DNA of 64,000 bases from Anaerolineae bacterium (lineage in GTDB: Bacteria; Chloroflexota; Anaerolineae; Aggregatilineales; Phototrophicaceae): assembly GCA_022823165.1 (NCBI GenBank), contig JAJDXR010000046.1, positions 47,128 through 111,127 on the forward strand, written 5' to 3'. Position 1 is the first letter of the stretch; each line of letters starts with the position of its first letter. Shown piece after piece: positions 48,686 through 58,003 of the stretch. The notes under the pieces are model-generated. The model saw only the letters and a list, made by a program, of their open reading frames with translations. It did not search any database and was not told the DNA's origin. Position numbers and translations under genes: made by a program.

Positions 48686-49756
48686 CTATATCCTAGCGGA
48701 GTTTCGCTGCAGCACAAACAGCCGCGGATGCAGCCCGCTAAGGCTTATCGTCGTTTGGCTGCGTATGCGCCAGGCGGACGCTCGGATGCAACGAGCCAGC
48801 AGTCTTATATCGTGGCTGAGCAGTATCAGGGCGGCGTCGGGCTTTGCCAGTCGGCTGGCTTCTCGCAGCAGCGCGGGGTAGAGTTCCACGTTGTCCTCAT
48901 GCGAGCCGATGTGATGGCCAAAGGGCAGGTCAGCATAGAGCAAATTGACTGAGCCCGCGGCTATGGGCGCGCGCTTCGCATCCGCCAGCAGATGAATGAT
49001 CCGGTGGCTTTGTCGCGCCTGCCAGGCATGCTGCCTGCCGATACGGATCATGTCTGGGCAATTGTCGATCGCTATCAGCGTATCATTGGGAAAAGACTGC
49101 GCATGCTCGATAAGAATGGTGGACGAGCCGCCGCAGAGGTTGAGCGCGGTTTGGCGCTCTCCGCTCCCTTCACTCCCGCCCAGCCGCGTCATGGCGTAAG
49201 CAACGGTGGCGTTCAGCGCGCCCGGCACATCAACCAGGCGATAGTCTCGCTTTGACAAGGGGCTTGCGGTTGTGCGTACGAGCGCTTCCCAGCCGGCGGC
49301 CTCAGTTTGCCGCGCCAAGCGCAGAAACAGCTCGCCCTTGCCGGCTTCCGCCAGCTGCAAGCCCAGCGCCCGGCTAAATTCTTGCCGCAAGCGTTGCATA
49401 ACCGCTGTCTGCGAGCCGGCTGCGGCAATGCCCATGGTAAGGGGTGGCGAGCCAAAGCGCTGCGCCGCGGCGCGCAGAATCCCCAGCAGCCGCGTGAAGT
49501 GTTCGTGCCCGAGCAAGGCCTTGGGGCGCGGAATGGCAAAGTGGTGAATCTGGTAGAGCGCGATCACTGAACGCAGAGACAGCAAGTCGGCCGCGGCGCC
49601 AGCGCAACGAAAGCGAAGAAAACCCGCTCTTGAGCGCCGAAGATTGCCGAGCGCTGCGGGAGCCAGCTGGCGCAGTTCGTCAATGGCGCAGCTTTCCAGG
49701 CCGGGGATCACCTCGGCTTCGTATTCGCTTGACCCAACAGGTATTTTATCGCCCAT
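48686..49756 (-). CDS. Probable RNA methyltransferase (UPF0020/TrmN-like)
   Basis: A 356-aa protein with an N-terminal THUMP-like region (YEAEVIPGLESCAIDELRQL) and a C-terminal Rossmann SAM methyltransferase. The glycine loop is NLCGGSSTILIE (family DxxCGSGTxLIE), and the catalytic motif is DLPFGHHIGS (family DPPFG-type), as in tRNA/rRNA N2-guanine methyltransferases. Target base not decidable. It lies 32 bp upstream of the lipoprotein gene on the same strand and may share its transcript. Confidence 0.85.
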   Translation of the reverse strand: MGDKIPVGSSEYEAEVIPGLESCAIDELRQLAPAALGNLRRSRAGFLRFRCAGAAADLLSLRSVIALYQIHHFAIPRPKALLGHEHFTRLLGILRAAAQRFGSPPLTMGIAAAGSQTAVMQRLRQEFSRALGLQLAEAGKGELFLRLARQTEAAGWEALVRTTASPLSKRDYRLVDVPGALNATVAYAMTRLGGSEGSGERQTALNLCGGSSTILIEHAQSFPNDTLIAIDNCPDMIRIGRQHAWQARQSHRIIHLLADAKRAPIAAGSVNLLYADLPFGHHIGSHEDNVELYPALLREASRLAKPDAALILLSHDIRLLARCIRASAWRIRSQTTISLSGLHPRLFVLQRNSARI

Positions 49757-49893
49757 GCTCGTCGCTTCGCTTAGCGATTGCCGCCGCCATTATCCGCCAT
49801 ACGATTGAAGATTGCGAGCGGCTACACTTCAGCCGCCTGCTATGCGCTTCAGCTGTGGTCTGGCGCTAGAGTTAGATAAACAGGTAGGGTAAA

Positions 49894-50898
49894 ATGCTTC
49901 GCGTTGTCGCAAAAATGGTCAAGACTGCAAAGGACGGGGTCAAGCTGCCAATGAGAATTGCTTTGCTGCTGCTGGTAATCCAGCTCACCCTGTTTACCTG
50001 GGCCCAGGAAGCGACGTCGACTTCAGATTCGGAGTCCCCGGCGGCTGAGCCGGCGGCGACAGTTTCCAGCCTGGACTTGGAAAGCCCTTTTCTGCAGAGC
50101 GATCTTGAGTTGCTGGTCGGCAATGTACAGCGTCCCAATGGATTTGTCTGGCATGATGGCAGCCTCTACACTATTTGTAATGGCGACTGGACGATCTACA
50201 AAATTGATGATCAGACTGGCGATACCATTACTTTCGTGTTTGGCGCGCGCGATGGCAATATGTTACACATCGACGACACCGATGCCGGATTTGACATTTG
50301 GGTTCCCGATCCAGAAGTTGGCGCGCTTTGGAAAGTCGACCAGCGGCGCGCCGCCCCAGCCGCAATCACTGCCGAGCTGGAATCGCCCTGGGGTATCGCG
50401 CGGTTGGACAGCAGCCGATTTCTTATCACCGATACCCAGATCAATGGCATCATAGCGGTTGGCGAAGACGGAGATCGGACTGAAGTCCAGAGCCAACTGC
50501 GCGCGCCCACCGGCATTGTGAAACAGGGGCAATACGTCTATGTTGCCAACGGCGGCAGCGCCAGACGCGGCATTGAGTATTTTTCAGTGGAAGCCGATGG
50601 TCTGTACTCCAGCATCAAGCCGCTGGTATCGGGATTGCAAAATACGACCAACCTGGCGCTGGGCAACGACGGCAAGCTCTATTTCGCTTATGCCCTGGGT
50701 ACGCGCGGCGTCATCGGCCGTATTGATCCGTCGCTTTGCCTTGGAGCTGGCTGCAGTGGCGATGACGTTGAGTTAGTCGTCTTTTCCGATATTCCGGCGC
50801 CGCTGGCTATCACGCTGTCAGAGGATATGCGCTTGTTTTTGCACAGCCGCTATCGCCCCGAAATTTACTGGCTGCAACTGCCCGTCGAATCAACCTAG
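49894..50898 (+). CDS. Secreted NHL/SMP-30-like beta-propeller protein
   Basis: A 334-aa exported protein. A hydrophobic signal lies at residues 20-36 (MRIALLLLVIQ onwards), so the true start may be at 49951. I keep 49894 because AGGG precedes it. The mature part is a six-bladed propeller: repeats such as GFVWHDGSLYTICN, GIARLDSSRFLITD, GIVKQGQYVYVANGG and NLALGNDGKLYFAY. No catalytic motif seen; function unknown, possibly surface sugar or ligand binding. Convergent with hflX. Confidence 0.82.
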   Translation: MLRVVAKMVKTAKDGVKLPMRIALLLLVIQLTLFTWAQEATSTSDSESPAAEPAATVSSLDLESPFLQSDLELLVGNVQRPNGFVWHDGSLYTICNGDWTIYKIDDQTGDTITFVFGARDGNMLHIDDTDAGFDIWVPDPEVGALWKVDQRRAAPAAITAELESPWGIARLDSSRFLITDTQINGIIAVGEDGDRTEVQSQLRAPTGIVKQGQYVYVANGGSARRGIEYFSVEADGLYSSIKPLVSGLQNTTNLALGNDGKLYFAYALGTRGVIGRIDPSLCLGAGCSGDDVELVVFSDIPAPLAITLSEDMRLFLHSRYRPEIYWLQLPVEST

Positions 50899-50911
50899 AC
50901 AGCGCCCGGCG

Positions 50912-52240
50912 TCATTTCGATTCAGCCTCGCCGACAGCAAAGGGCCGGTACGCGACGGCATCGGCCTGGGGCAATCGCAGGCTCAGTTCCCAGCCGGTTT
51001 CGCTGGTCCGCTCGGACTCAATGTATTGCTTGTCGTTTAGCTCGGAATAAACCTTGCCCGCTTGATAGGGAATAACCACGTCGAGCCGTGTCCGTTGGCG
51101 CTCGATCGCGCGCCTTATGGCGCTGAGCAGTGGATCCAATCCTTGACGATGGCGCGCCGAAATCGCCATGGTTTCGACATAATTGTCGATATGCCCGATT
51201 TCAGGCAGCGCGCCATCAACGCTGTCTATCTTGTTCAGCACTAACAGTCGGGGAATATGCGCGGCATCGATTTCGGCAAGGGTATCCTCGACTGCTTCAA
51301 TCTGTTGCGCGGCGTTTCTGTGGCTGATATCGGCAACGTGCAGGATTAAGTCGGTCTCAAGCACCTCTTCCAGCGTCGCCCGAAATGCGGCGATCAAGGT
51401 TGTCGGCAATTTCTGGATGAATCCGACGGTATCGCTGAGCAAAATCTCGCTGCCATCGGGCAGCTGAACACGCCGCGTGGTTGGGTCAAGCGTGGCGAAG
51501 AGCTTGTCGGCAGCGAATACATCGGCATTAGCCAGCGCATTGATCAACGTCGATTTACCGGCATTGGTATAGCCCACCAGCGCAACGAGCGGCAGACCCG
51601 AGCGCCGCCGTCTGGCGCGGTGCAAACGGCGGTGGGCGCGCACCTGTTCCAGGTCGCCCTTCAGCTTGGTGATCTTGCGCGCGATTTCACGCCGGTCAAC
51701 TTCCAACTGGGTTTCACCGGGACCGCGCAAGCCCACGCCACCGGAGCCTCCGCGCGCGCTACCGCCGCCGGCTTGCCGAGCGAGGTGAGTCCATTGCCGC
51801 GCCAATCTTGGCAGACGGTACTCATACTGCGCCAGCTCGACTTGCAGCGCGCCTTCGCTGGTGCGGGCGTGCTGGGCAAAAATATCCAGGATAAGCGCCG
51901 AGCGATCCAGCAGACGAATGTCCTCGCTCAGCTGTTTCTCGATCTCCCGCTGATGCCGCGGCGACAGCTCATCGTCAAAGATCAAGACATTGGCGTTAAG
52001 TAGCGCGAGCTGTTCAAGTATTTCCTCCAGCTTGCCTGAGCCAATCATGGTCTTCGGATTGAATTGCCGGACGAGCTGACTGCTGCGCCCTGCCACATCA
52101 ATCCCGGCCGTTTCCGCCAATAGCTCCAGCTCGCTGAGCGAGTCGTCAATGGAGAGCAAGCCTTGTTCCTGACGCAGCGCGACGCCAAGCAAAAAAGCCC
52201 GGTCCCTAGCGTTTGCTGGCGTAAAGCGCTTCTGTGACAT
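50912..52240 (-). CDS. hflX: Ribosome-associated GTPase HflX
   Basis: A 442-aa GTPase that splits stalled ribosomes. The G-domain has G1 GYTNAGKST, G3 DTVGFI and G4 NKID; the N-terminal HflX domain contains DELSPRHQREIEKQL and the basic helical coiled-coil region, with the GPGETQLEVDRR block before the G domain. Its start overlaps the trmFO stop by one base (TAATG). Last gene of the plsX-fabF-trmFO-hflX operon. Confidence 0.97.
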   Translation of the reverse strand: MSQKRFTPANARDRAFLLGVALRQEQGLLSIDDSLSELELLAETAGIDVAGRSSQLVRQFNPKTMIGSGKLEEILEQLALLNANVLIFDDELSPRHQREIEKQLSEDIRLLDRSALILDIFAQHARTSEGALQVELAQYEYRLPRLARQWTHLARQAGGGSARGGSGGVGLRGPGETQLEVDRREIARKITKLKGDLEQVRAHRRLHRARRRRSGLPLVALVGYTNAGKSTLINALANADVFAADKLFATLDPTTRRVQLPDGSEILLSDTVGFIQKLPTTLIAAFRATLEEVLETDLILHVADISHRNAAQQIEAVEDTLAEIDAAHIPRLLVLNKIDSVDGALPEIGHIDNYVETMAISARHRQGLDPLLSAIRRAIERQRTRLDVVIPYQAGKVYSELNDKQYIESERTSETGWELSLRLPQADAVAYRPFAVGEAESK

Positions 52241-53610
52241 TAGTTCTCTGCGCGGGCTGCTGCAAGCCGGCAGTTAATTAGCGCATCATTGAGCGCTTGC
52301 AAGGAGTCCAGCATGGAGGCAGTTGCGCGTTCGGCATAGGCTCGTTTGCGTTCCGCCTTATTCTTGATCTTTACAGGCAGCGGCGGCAGTATGCCCAGAT
52401 TTGCTTTCATCGGTTGAAAGCGCTTGGGTTCGCTATGGGTTACATAATGGCTGAGGGCGCCTAGCATGGTATCGGCGGGTGGAATCCAGGCGGCTTGACC
52501 GCGCAGTTGCCGCGACAAGTTCAATGCCGCCAGCAAGCCAGTAGCGATATTCCCAACGTAGCCTTCGACGCCCGTGATCTGCCCGGCGAAATAGAGTCGC
52601 TCTTGGCCGCGGAAGCGCATGGTCGGCGCCAGCAGGGCCGGCGCATTGAGAAAGGTATTGCGATGCATCTGGCCCATACGCAGGAATTCGGCAGCCTCCA
52701 AGCCAGGTATCAGGCGCAGGATTTCCCGCTGCCGCTTCCAGCGGATGTTCGTCTGGAAGCCAACTACATTGTACAGGTCGCCGGCGATATCATCCTGCCG
52801 CATCTGTACGACGGCATGGGGACGCCGACCCGTGTGCGGATCAGTCAAGCCCACCGGCCGCATGGGACCGAAAGCCAGCGTGTCATGTCCACGCCGCGCC
52901 AACTGCTCAATCGGGACACAGCCCTCAAAAAAGTTGGGGTCCTCCCGTTCAAAGTCGCGCAGTTCAATCGTCTCAGCGTCTTTAAGCGCCTCGACGAAGC
53001 GATCGTATGCCGGCTTGTCCATAGGACAGTTGATATAGTCGCCCGAGGAGTCCTCGCCGCGGCCGTAGCGATTGGCTTGAAAAGCCCGGCTCATATCAAT
53101 GCTGGCTGCCTGCACGATTGGCGATATGGCGTCGTAGAAATACAGGTAATCCTCGCCGGTCAATTGGCCGATTGCCACGGACAGGGCAGGGGAGGTTAGC
53201 GGTCCGGTGGCGACAATCACGGCTTGGTCCAATGGCAGCGCGGTAACTTCCTCGCGCCGGATTTCAATACCCGGGTGCGCGTCCAGGGTTTCGGTTACGC
53301 TATGAGCGAACCTTTCCCGGTCGACAGCCAAGGCGCCGCCGGCCGGCACCGCCGCCTCTTGCGCGCAGCGCATCAGCAGCGATCCCAGCATTCGCATCTC
53401 GTTCTGCAGGATGCCAGTGGCGCGGTCGGGCAATTTTGAGCCGAGTGAATTGCTGCATACCAATTCCGCCAGGCGATCGCTGACGTGCGCGCCGGTTGAC
53501 TTGACGGGCCGCATCTCAAACAGCCGAACCTGATGGCCGCGCTGCGCCAGCTGCCAGGCTGCTTCGCTGCCAGCCAACCCGCCGCCTATGACCGTCACCA
53601 CCTGTGACAT
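52240..53610 (-). CDS. trmFO: Methylenetetrahydrofolate--tRNA-(uracil-5-)-methyltransferase
   Basis: Folate- and FAD-dependent enzyme that forms T54 in tRNA. The 456-aa flavoprotein begins with [20 protein letters not shown] and has the family blocks [23 protein letters not shown] and [10 protein letters not shown]. The operon context with hflX fits a translation-related unit. Only 15 bp separates it from fabF. Confidence 0.97.
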   Translation of the reverse strand: MSQVVTVIGGGLAGSEAAWQLAQRGHQVRLFEMRPVKSTGAHVSDRLAELVCSNSLGSKLPDRATGILQNEMRMLGSLLMRCAQEAAVPAGGALAVDRERFAHSVTETLDAHPGIEIRREEVTALPLDQAVIVATGPLTSPALSVAIGQLTGEDYLYFYDAISPIVQAASIDMSRAFQANRYGRGEDSSGDYINCPMDKPAYDRFVEALKDAETIELRDFEREDPNFFEGCVPIEQLARRGHDTLAFGPMRPVGLTDPHTGRRPHAVVQMRQDDIAGDLYNVVGFQTNIRWKRQREILRLIPGLEAAEFLRMGQMHRNTFLNAPALLAPTMRFRGQERLYFAGQITGVEGYVGNIATGLLAALNLSRQLRGQAAWIPPADTMLGALSHYVTHSEPKRFQPMKANLGILPPLPVKIKNKAERKRAYAERATASMLDSLQALNDALINCRLAAARAEN

Positions 53611-53625
53611 CGCTTCGCCTCGATT

Positions 53626-54888
53626 CTAGAGCTTGCGCAGAATCATGGACGCGTTTTGCCCGCCCAAGCCAAAACTGTTGGACATGACTGTATTAATGCC
53701 GGGCGCGGCGCGCGCCTGGTTCGGGACGTAGTCCAAGTCGCAGGCCGGATCCGGCCTATGGTAGTTGATTGTTGGATGCAGCACTTCCAGCTGCAAGGTC
53801 ATCAAGCAAGCGGCCAGCTCCAGCGAGCCGCAGCCGGCCATGGCGTGGCCGATCATGCTTTTGGTGGAGGTGACTGGTATGCCATAAGCCGCCTCGCCAA
53901 AGACCGCCTTGATGGCCGCGGTCTCGATGGCGTCGTTGGCCTGCGTCGATGACCCGTGGGCGTTGATGTACTCAATTTCCGTCGGGTTGACCCGGGCGTC
54001 GTCAAGCGTCCATTGCATAGCCCGTTTGGCGCCGCCGCCTGCCGGGTCAGGCGCGGCTACGTGATAGGCGTCCGAAGACGCCGCATAGCCCAAAATCTCA
54101 GCGTAAATGGGCGCGTCCCGCTGCAGCGCGTGTTCGAGGGCTTCCACGATAAAGACGCCGCCGCCTTCGCCCAGCACAAAACCGGAGCGGTCAGCATCGA
54201 AGGGGCGGCTGGCTTCTTGCGGGGCGTCGTTGAAATCCCGCGTTAGCGCGCGGGTGGCGCTGAAACCGGCCAGAATATAGTCAAACATGACGGCGTCAAG
54301 CGCGCCGGCGACGGCCAGATCGCACTTGCCCAGCTGAATCAAGTCGGTGGCTTCGCCCAGCGCCTGGATGCCGGTGGCGCAGGCCACAGACGGCGTGATC
54401 AGCGGACCGACGGCTGCCAAGTTTTTGCTCACGTAGTGCGCCGGCATATTGGGCAGCGCATTCACGATGCTCATCGGGTTGGCGCGTTTGTAGCCAGACT
54501 GCCGCCAGCTGTGTATGCCGGCTGCTCCGATTTCATAGCTGCCGAGGGTCGTTCCGATGATGGTCGCGACTCGGTCGCCAATCTCGCGCAGGGCCTCGAC
54601 GCTCAGGCCAGCATCCGCCACAGCCTGCATCGCGGCAACAATGGCGAATTGTGTGGCTCTGCCCATGCGCCGCGCCTGCTTGCGCGGAATGTATTTGGAC
54701 GAGTCAAAGCCGCGTGCTTCGCCGCCGATTCTCACATCCAGGTGCGCGGTCTCGATATTTTCCAATTTGCGAATGCCGGATTGCCCCGCTTGAATCGCCG
54801 TCCAGAATTCGGACTTCGCGCCCAAGGGGGAGACGACGCCCAAACCCGTAATTACGACGCGTTTGCGGCCCCTACGCCTTAACTCCAT
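53626..54888 (-). CDS. fabF: Beta-ketoacyl-ACP synthase II
   Basis: Condenses malonyl-ACP with acyl-ACP in fatty-acid elongation. I start at 54886-54888 (MELRRRGRKRVVITG), which fits the family and gives 420 aa. The catalytic Cys is in SVACATGIQ, and the two His in NAHGSSTQANDAIE and SKSMIGHAMAG; the C-terminal NSFGFGGQN-like block reads NSFGLGGQNAS. Second gene after plsX. Confidence 0.97.
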   Translation of the reverse strand: MELRRRGRKRVVITGLGVVSPLGAKSEFWTAIQAGQSGIRKLENIETAHLDVRIGGEARGFDSSKYIPRKQARRMGRATQFAIVAAMQAVADAGLSVEALREIGDRVATIIGTTLGSYEIGAAGIHSWRQSGYKRANPMSIVNALPNMPAHYVSKNLAAVGPLITPSVACATGIQALGEATDLIQLGKCDLAVAGALDAVMFDYILAGFSATRALTRDFNDAPQEASRPFDADRSGFVLGEGGGVFIVEALEHALQRDAPIYAEILGYAASSDAYHVAAPDPAGGGAKRAMQWTLDDARVNPTEIEYINAHGSSTQANDAIETAAIKAVFGEAAYGIPVTSTKSMIGHAMAGCGSLELAACLMTLQLEVLHPTINYHRPDPACDLDYVPNQARAAPGINTVMSNSFGLGGQNASMILRKL

Positions 54889-54904
54889 TGTTTTGCGCTC
54901 CGGA

Positions 54905-55903
54905 TCACTGCGATTCCTGCGCGATGCCGCTGCGGATGGCGCCGATGACATTTTCCTTGACGGCAGTACGCGCTTGTTTGATGGCGTTCTTGATGCCAAT
55001 GGCCGAGTTTTGACCATGCCCAATAATCACAACACCGTTGACGCCTAGAAGAGGCGCTCCGCCAATCTCCGATGTATCCACTTGCCGGCGGATGCGATTG
55101 AAGGCCGGCTTCGCCAGCGCGCCGCCCACCATGGAAATGGCGTCATTGCGAAATTCCTGACGAATCAGGGTAGCCACATAGTGCGCAGTCGCCTCAAACA
55201 TTTTGAGCACGATATTGCCGACGAAGCCGTCCATCACGATCACATCAGCGACCGACGACATCAACTGCACGGGTTCGACATTGCCGACGAAGTTCATCTT
55301 GCTGCGGCGCAGCATATCGGCCGCCTCCCGAATCAGCAGATTGCCCTTGGTGGCTTCCGCGCCGTTGGAGAGCAGCGCAATGCGAGGTTTGGGGCAATTG
55401 AGCACCAACTGCGCGTAAATGCTGCCCATCAAGGCAAATTGCTGGACCCACTCGGGTTTGACATCGGTATTGGCGCCGACATCAAGAAATATCATGCGAT
55501 GATGATTTATCGGAAACAGCGCCGACAGGCCGGGGCGCTTGACGCCGGGGATTCGCCGCAGTGTTTTCAGGGTGGCAATGGCGTGAACGGCGCCGGTATT
55601 GCCCATGGTCACAAAGGCATCGACGTCGCCCGTCTTGACCGCATCCAGCGCTACGTGGATTGAAGAGGTCGGCGCTGACTTCAAGACTTCCGTGGGCTTG
55701 GCATCCATCGCGATGTCCACCGGCGCATGCAGGATTTCGATCTCCCCGGCGCTGATTTCGTGATTGTTGAGCTCGGCTTCAATGCGCGGCTGGTCGCCGA
55801 CCAAGATTATAGTATCGCCGAATTCGTTGGCGGCCAGCACACCGCCGGCCACATCGCTCAAGGGGCGACTGTCGGTTCCCATTGCGTCAAGGGCAATGCG
55901 CAT
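54905..55903 (-). CDS. plsX: Phosphate acyltransferase PlsX
   Basis: Makes acyl-phosphate from acyl-ACP, the first step to phosphatidic acid with PlsY. The start at 55901-55903 (MRIALDAMGTD) follows AAGGA and gives 332 aa, with the family N-terminus IALDAMGGD here as ALDAMGTD. GNTGAVHAIATL, FLDVGANTD and the C-terminal GGAPLLGVNGVVIIGHG are conserved. Leads the plsX-fabF-trmFO-hflX operon, with a strong promoter upstream. Confidence 0.97.
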   Translation of the reverse strand: MRIALDAMGTDSRPLSDVAGGVLAANEFGDTIILVGDQPRIEAELNNHEISAGEIEILHAPVDIAMDAKPTEVLKSAPTSSIHVALDAVKTGDVDAFVTMGNTGAVHAIATLKTLRRIPGVKRPGLSALFPINHHRMIFLDVGANTDVKPEWVQQFALMGSIYAQLVLNCPKPRIALLSNGAEATKGNLLIREAADMLRRSKMNFVGNVEPVQLMSSVADVIVMDGFVGNIVLKMFEATAHYVATLIRQEFRNDAISMVGGALAKPAFNRIRRQVDTSEIGGAPLLGVNGVVIIGHGQNSAIGIKNAIKQARTAVKENVIGAIRSGIAQESQ

Positions 55904-55949
55904 TGATCCTTGGCCTTCCGCAGCCTGTTCTGTGCAGCCATCTCGCCGT

Positions 55950-55978
55950 ATCATACGGCAGGAAGGGCGCTTGCTCAA
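55950..55978 (-). promoter_or_regulatory. Predicted promoter of plsX-fabF-trmFO-hflX
   Basis: Minus strand TTGAGC and TATGAT separated by 17 bp, about 45 bp upstream of the plsX ATG. Confidence 0.72.
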
Positions 55979-56000
55979 GACGAATTAGCATCGGCGGGCA

Positions 56001-56028
56001 TTGACAATCTCAGCGAAGAACCTATACT
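56001..56028 (+). promoter_or_regulatory. Predicted promoter of tRNA-Leu
   Basis: Perfect TTGACA and TATACT (5 of 6) separated by 16 bp, ending 12 bp before the mature tRNA. Confidence 0.78.
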
Positions 56029-56040
56029 TGTATGCCGATA

Positions 56041-56122
56041 GCCCTGATGGCGGAACTGGCAGACGCGCACGGTTGAGGGCCGTGTCCTTAACAGGGTGGA
56101 GGTTCGAGTCCTCTTCAGGGCA
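56041..56122 (+). tRNA. tRNA-Leu (anticodon GAG)
   Basis: An 82-nt tRNA with acceptor pair GCCCTGA/TCAGGGC, a D-arm containing GGCAGA, anticodon loop TTGAGGG (anticodon GAG, reading CUC/CUU), a long class II variable arm and the T-loop GGTTCGAGTCC. CCA is not encoded. The promoter and terminator are close on both sides, so it is a single-gene unit. Confidence 0.95.
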
Positions 56123-56132
56123 TTTGACAAGA

Positions 56133-56159
56133 GCTCGCCGGCTTTGGTGGGCTTTTTTC
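56133..56159 (+). terminator. Rho-independent terminator after tRNA-Leu
   Basis: Stem GCTCGCC / GGTGGGC (two G-T pairs) with loop GGCTTT, followed by TTTTTTC. Confidence 0.75.
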
Positions 56160-56302
56160 TTGCGTACAATTTTGTGCAGTTGTAGACTGCCTATTGAAGG
56201 TAAAGTAGCCGATTTTGGAGCGCCGCAGGCTCAGGATGTCTTGGGGCGATGCTGGCGTGCCCAGAGTCTTGATTTGCGGTCTCGTTTCCTCGAAGGACTG
56301 GC

Positions 56303-57349
56303 ATGAGCGACTCGATCAATACCGTTCTGCAGCGCGCTTATGAAATGATCGAAATTGACGAGCTGGAACAGGCGCAAGAATTGCTGGCGCCTCTGCTCGA
56401 GACAGATGAAAAGAATCCCGCGCTGTGGTGGGTTTATTCACACGCGCTTCGCGATCAGGCCATCGGGCAGTTGGCGCTTGATCGTGTGCTTGAACTCGAC
56501 CCGTCCTATCCCGGCGCCAACGAACTCAAAGAAGATGTGCTGGAAATCCAGTCGCGGGATGCTGACTTTCTTCAAGTCGATGCCGACGAGAGCGCATCCG
56601 CGCAAGATGTCGTCGACGTCATTGATGATTGGGATGATTTGCAACCCGAGCTTGACGACGGAAGCGACGACGCGGGCGGACGCCGTGGCGCGGTGGCGCT
56701 TGCGCTTATCCTGTTTGTTGCGGCGGCCGGCATCGCGCTGGTCGCCTCGGAATCTATTGACATCTCAGAGATTTTGTCGAGCAGCCAGCCGACGCCGGAT
56801 GCAGCTGTAATCGTGGTGGTGGCGCCGCCCGCCGCACCAGATACCTTAGCGTCTGAGCCCGCTGAATCGGCGCCCGAGGCGATGGCGCAGGCTACCGACA
56901 TGGATGCCGTCGCAGCAACTGCTGAGCTGACACAGACAGCCCCGGCCGAGGCAACTGCTGATGGCGCCCTCAGCGCCACGCCAGTCGAGGCGTCCGCCCT
57001 TGAGTTGGCCTTCGCGGGTAATGTGGCGGAGCGCATCAGCGACTTTGAAATCGACCCGCTCGCCAGTTCAGCGCGCGAGACGCTGCTGGGCAGAACCATT
57101 GTAATCCAGGTTTGCGCCGTAGCCGGGAGCGAGTTCAGCACCAGGCTAAACAGAGTGATTGAGGTTGCCGTTGAATTGGCGGATGCTATCCCGATAGGCG
57201 CCAAGGCAGTCGCCGCTGGCTTGCTGGATTGCAACGACGAAGGCGCCGCGCCGCGCATCATTGGCGTAGCCGTCGAAACTATCCGGCAATTCCTGGACGA
57301 GGAAATCGACGCCCGGGAGTTCCAGCGGGCTATGCAGCCCCTGTCTTGA
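56303..57349 (+). CDS. TPR-like protein with one membrane helix and an uncharacterised C-terminal domain
   Basis: A 348-aa protein. Residues about 1-95 are helical and TPR-like (AYEMIEIDELEQAQELLAPLL, then NPALWWVYSHAL and LALDRVLELDP). An acidic linker precedes a single membrane helix (VALALILFVAAAGIALVA, about residues 131-148). A Pro/Ala/Thr-rich extracytoplasmic linker leads to a C-terminal domain of about 110 residues with two Cys. Family not recognised. On the strand of smpB, which starts 82 bp downstream. Confidence 0.75.
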   Translation: MSDSINTVLQRAYEMIEIDELEQAQELLAPLLETDEKNPALWWVYSHALRDQAIGQLALDRVLELDPSYPGANELKEDVLEIQSRDADFLQVDADESASAQDVVDVIDDWDDLQPELDDGSDDAGGRRGAVALALILFVAAAGIALVASESIDISEILSSSQPTPDAAVIVVVAPPAAPDTLASEPAESAPEAMAQATDMDAVAATAELTQTAPAEATADGALSATPVEASALELAFAGNVAERISDFEIDPLASSARETLLGRTIVIQVCAVAGSEFSTRLNRVIEVAVELADAIPIGAKAVAAGLLDCNDEGAAPRIIGVAVETIRQFLDEEIDAREFQRAMQPLS

Positions 57350-57431
57350 ATCTTGTCCGTCGCGCTTGTATGCTCAATCTCGCTGAAAGTCTGTCAGCGG
57401 GCCGCTTCGGCCGCAGCCTGTGAAATACGCC

Positions 57432-57887
57432 ATGAGCAGCAGAAAAGTCATCGCCAACAATCGTAAAGCCCATCGCGACTACCATATCAGCGATCGATAT
57501 GAGGCTGGTCTGGTGCTGCTCGGCTCGGAGATCAAGTCGATTCGCAATCACAATGTCAGCATTGGCGATGGATATATTCAGGAACGAGATCGGGAATTGT
57601 GGCTGCTGAATACGCATATCGCGCCCTATAAGGACGCCCGAAACTTTGGACACAGCGACCCGCGGCGACCGCGTAAACTCCTGTTGCATCGGCGCGAAAT
57701 CAACCGCATCATCACAAAGCTTCGCCAGAACGGAATGACCGCCATCCCGCTGCAACTGTATCTCGAACGGGGGCGCGCCAAAGTGGAGATCGGCGTCGCC
57801 CGCGGCAAGCGACAATATGACAAGCGCGCGGACCTGGCCAAGCGCGATGCCAACAGACAGATCGAACGCGCTTTGAAAGAGCGCTAG
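57432..57887 (+). CDS. smpB: SsrA-binding protein SmpB
   Basis: Partner of tmRNA in trans-translation. The 151-aa protein starts at ATG 57432 (MSSRKVIANNRKAHRDY); a GTG at 57420 is an alternative, and neither has a clear ribosome-binding site. Conserved blocks: GLVLLGSEIKSIR, SIGDGYI, LLLHRREI, IPLQLYLERGRAKVEIGVARGKRQYDKR read as GRAKVEIGVARGK, and the basic C-terminal tail. The ssrA gene is not in the window. Confidence 0.96.
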   Translation: MSSRKVIANNRKAHRDYHISDRYEAGLVLLGSEIKSIRNHNVSIGDGYIQERDRELWLLNTHIAPYKDARNFGHSDPRRPRKLLLHRREINRIITKLRQNGMTAIPLQLYLERGRAKVEIGVARGKRQYDKRADLAKRDANRQIERALKER

Positions 57888-57934
57888 AAGGCTAAAAAGC
57901 GGGAACGCTAACACGTGGAGCGGCAGTTTTGTCG

Positions 57935-57963
57935 TTGTAGCGCCCGCAGCGCAATGCTAAAAT
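57935..57963 (+). promoter_or_regulatory. Predicted promoter of trpS
   Basis: TTGTAG and TAAAAT separated by 17 bp, with an extended -10 (TGC before TAAAAT). Confidence 0.58.
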
Positions 57964-58003
57964 CTTCGCGTCTCATCATTTTCGGGCTTAGCAGGGAGTC
58001 AAG

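Noticed and set aside
57888..58003. Possible T-box leader before trpS
   Set aside because: Only about 40 nt of leader after the promoter and no T-box consensus or specifier stem.
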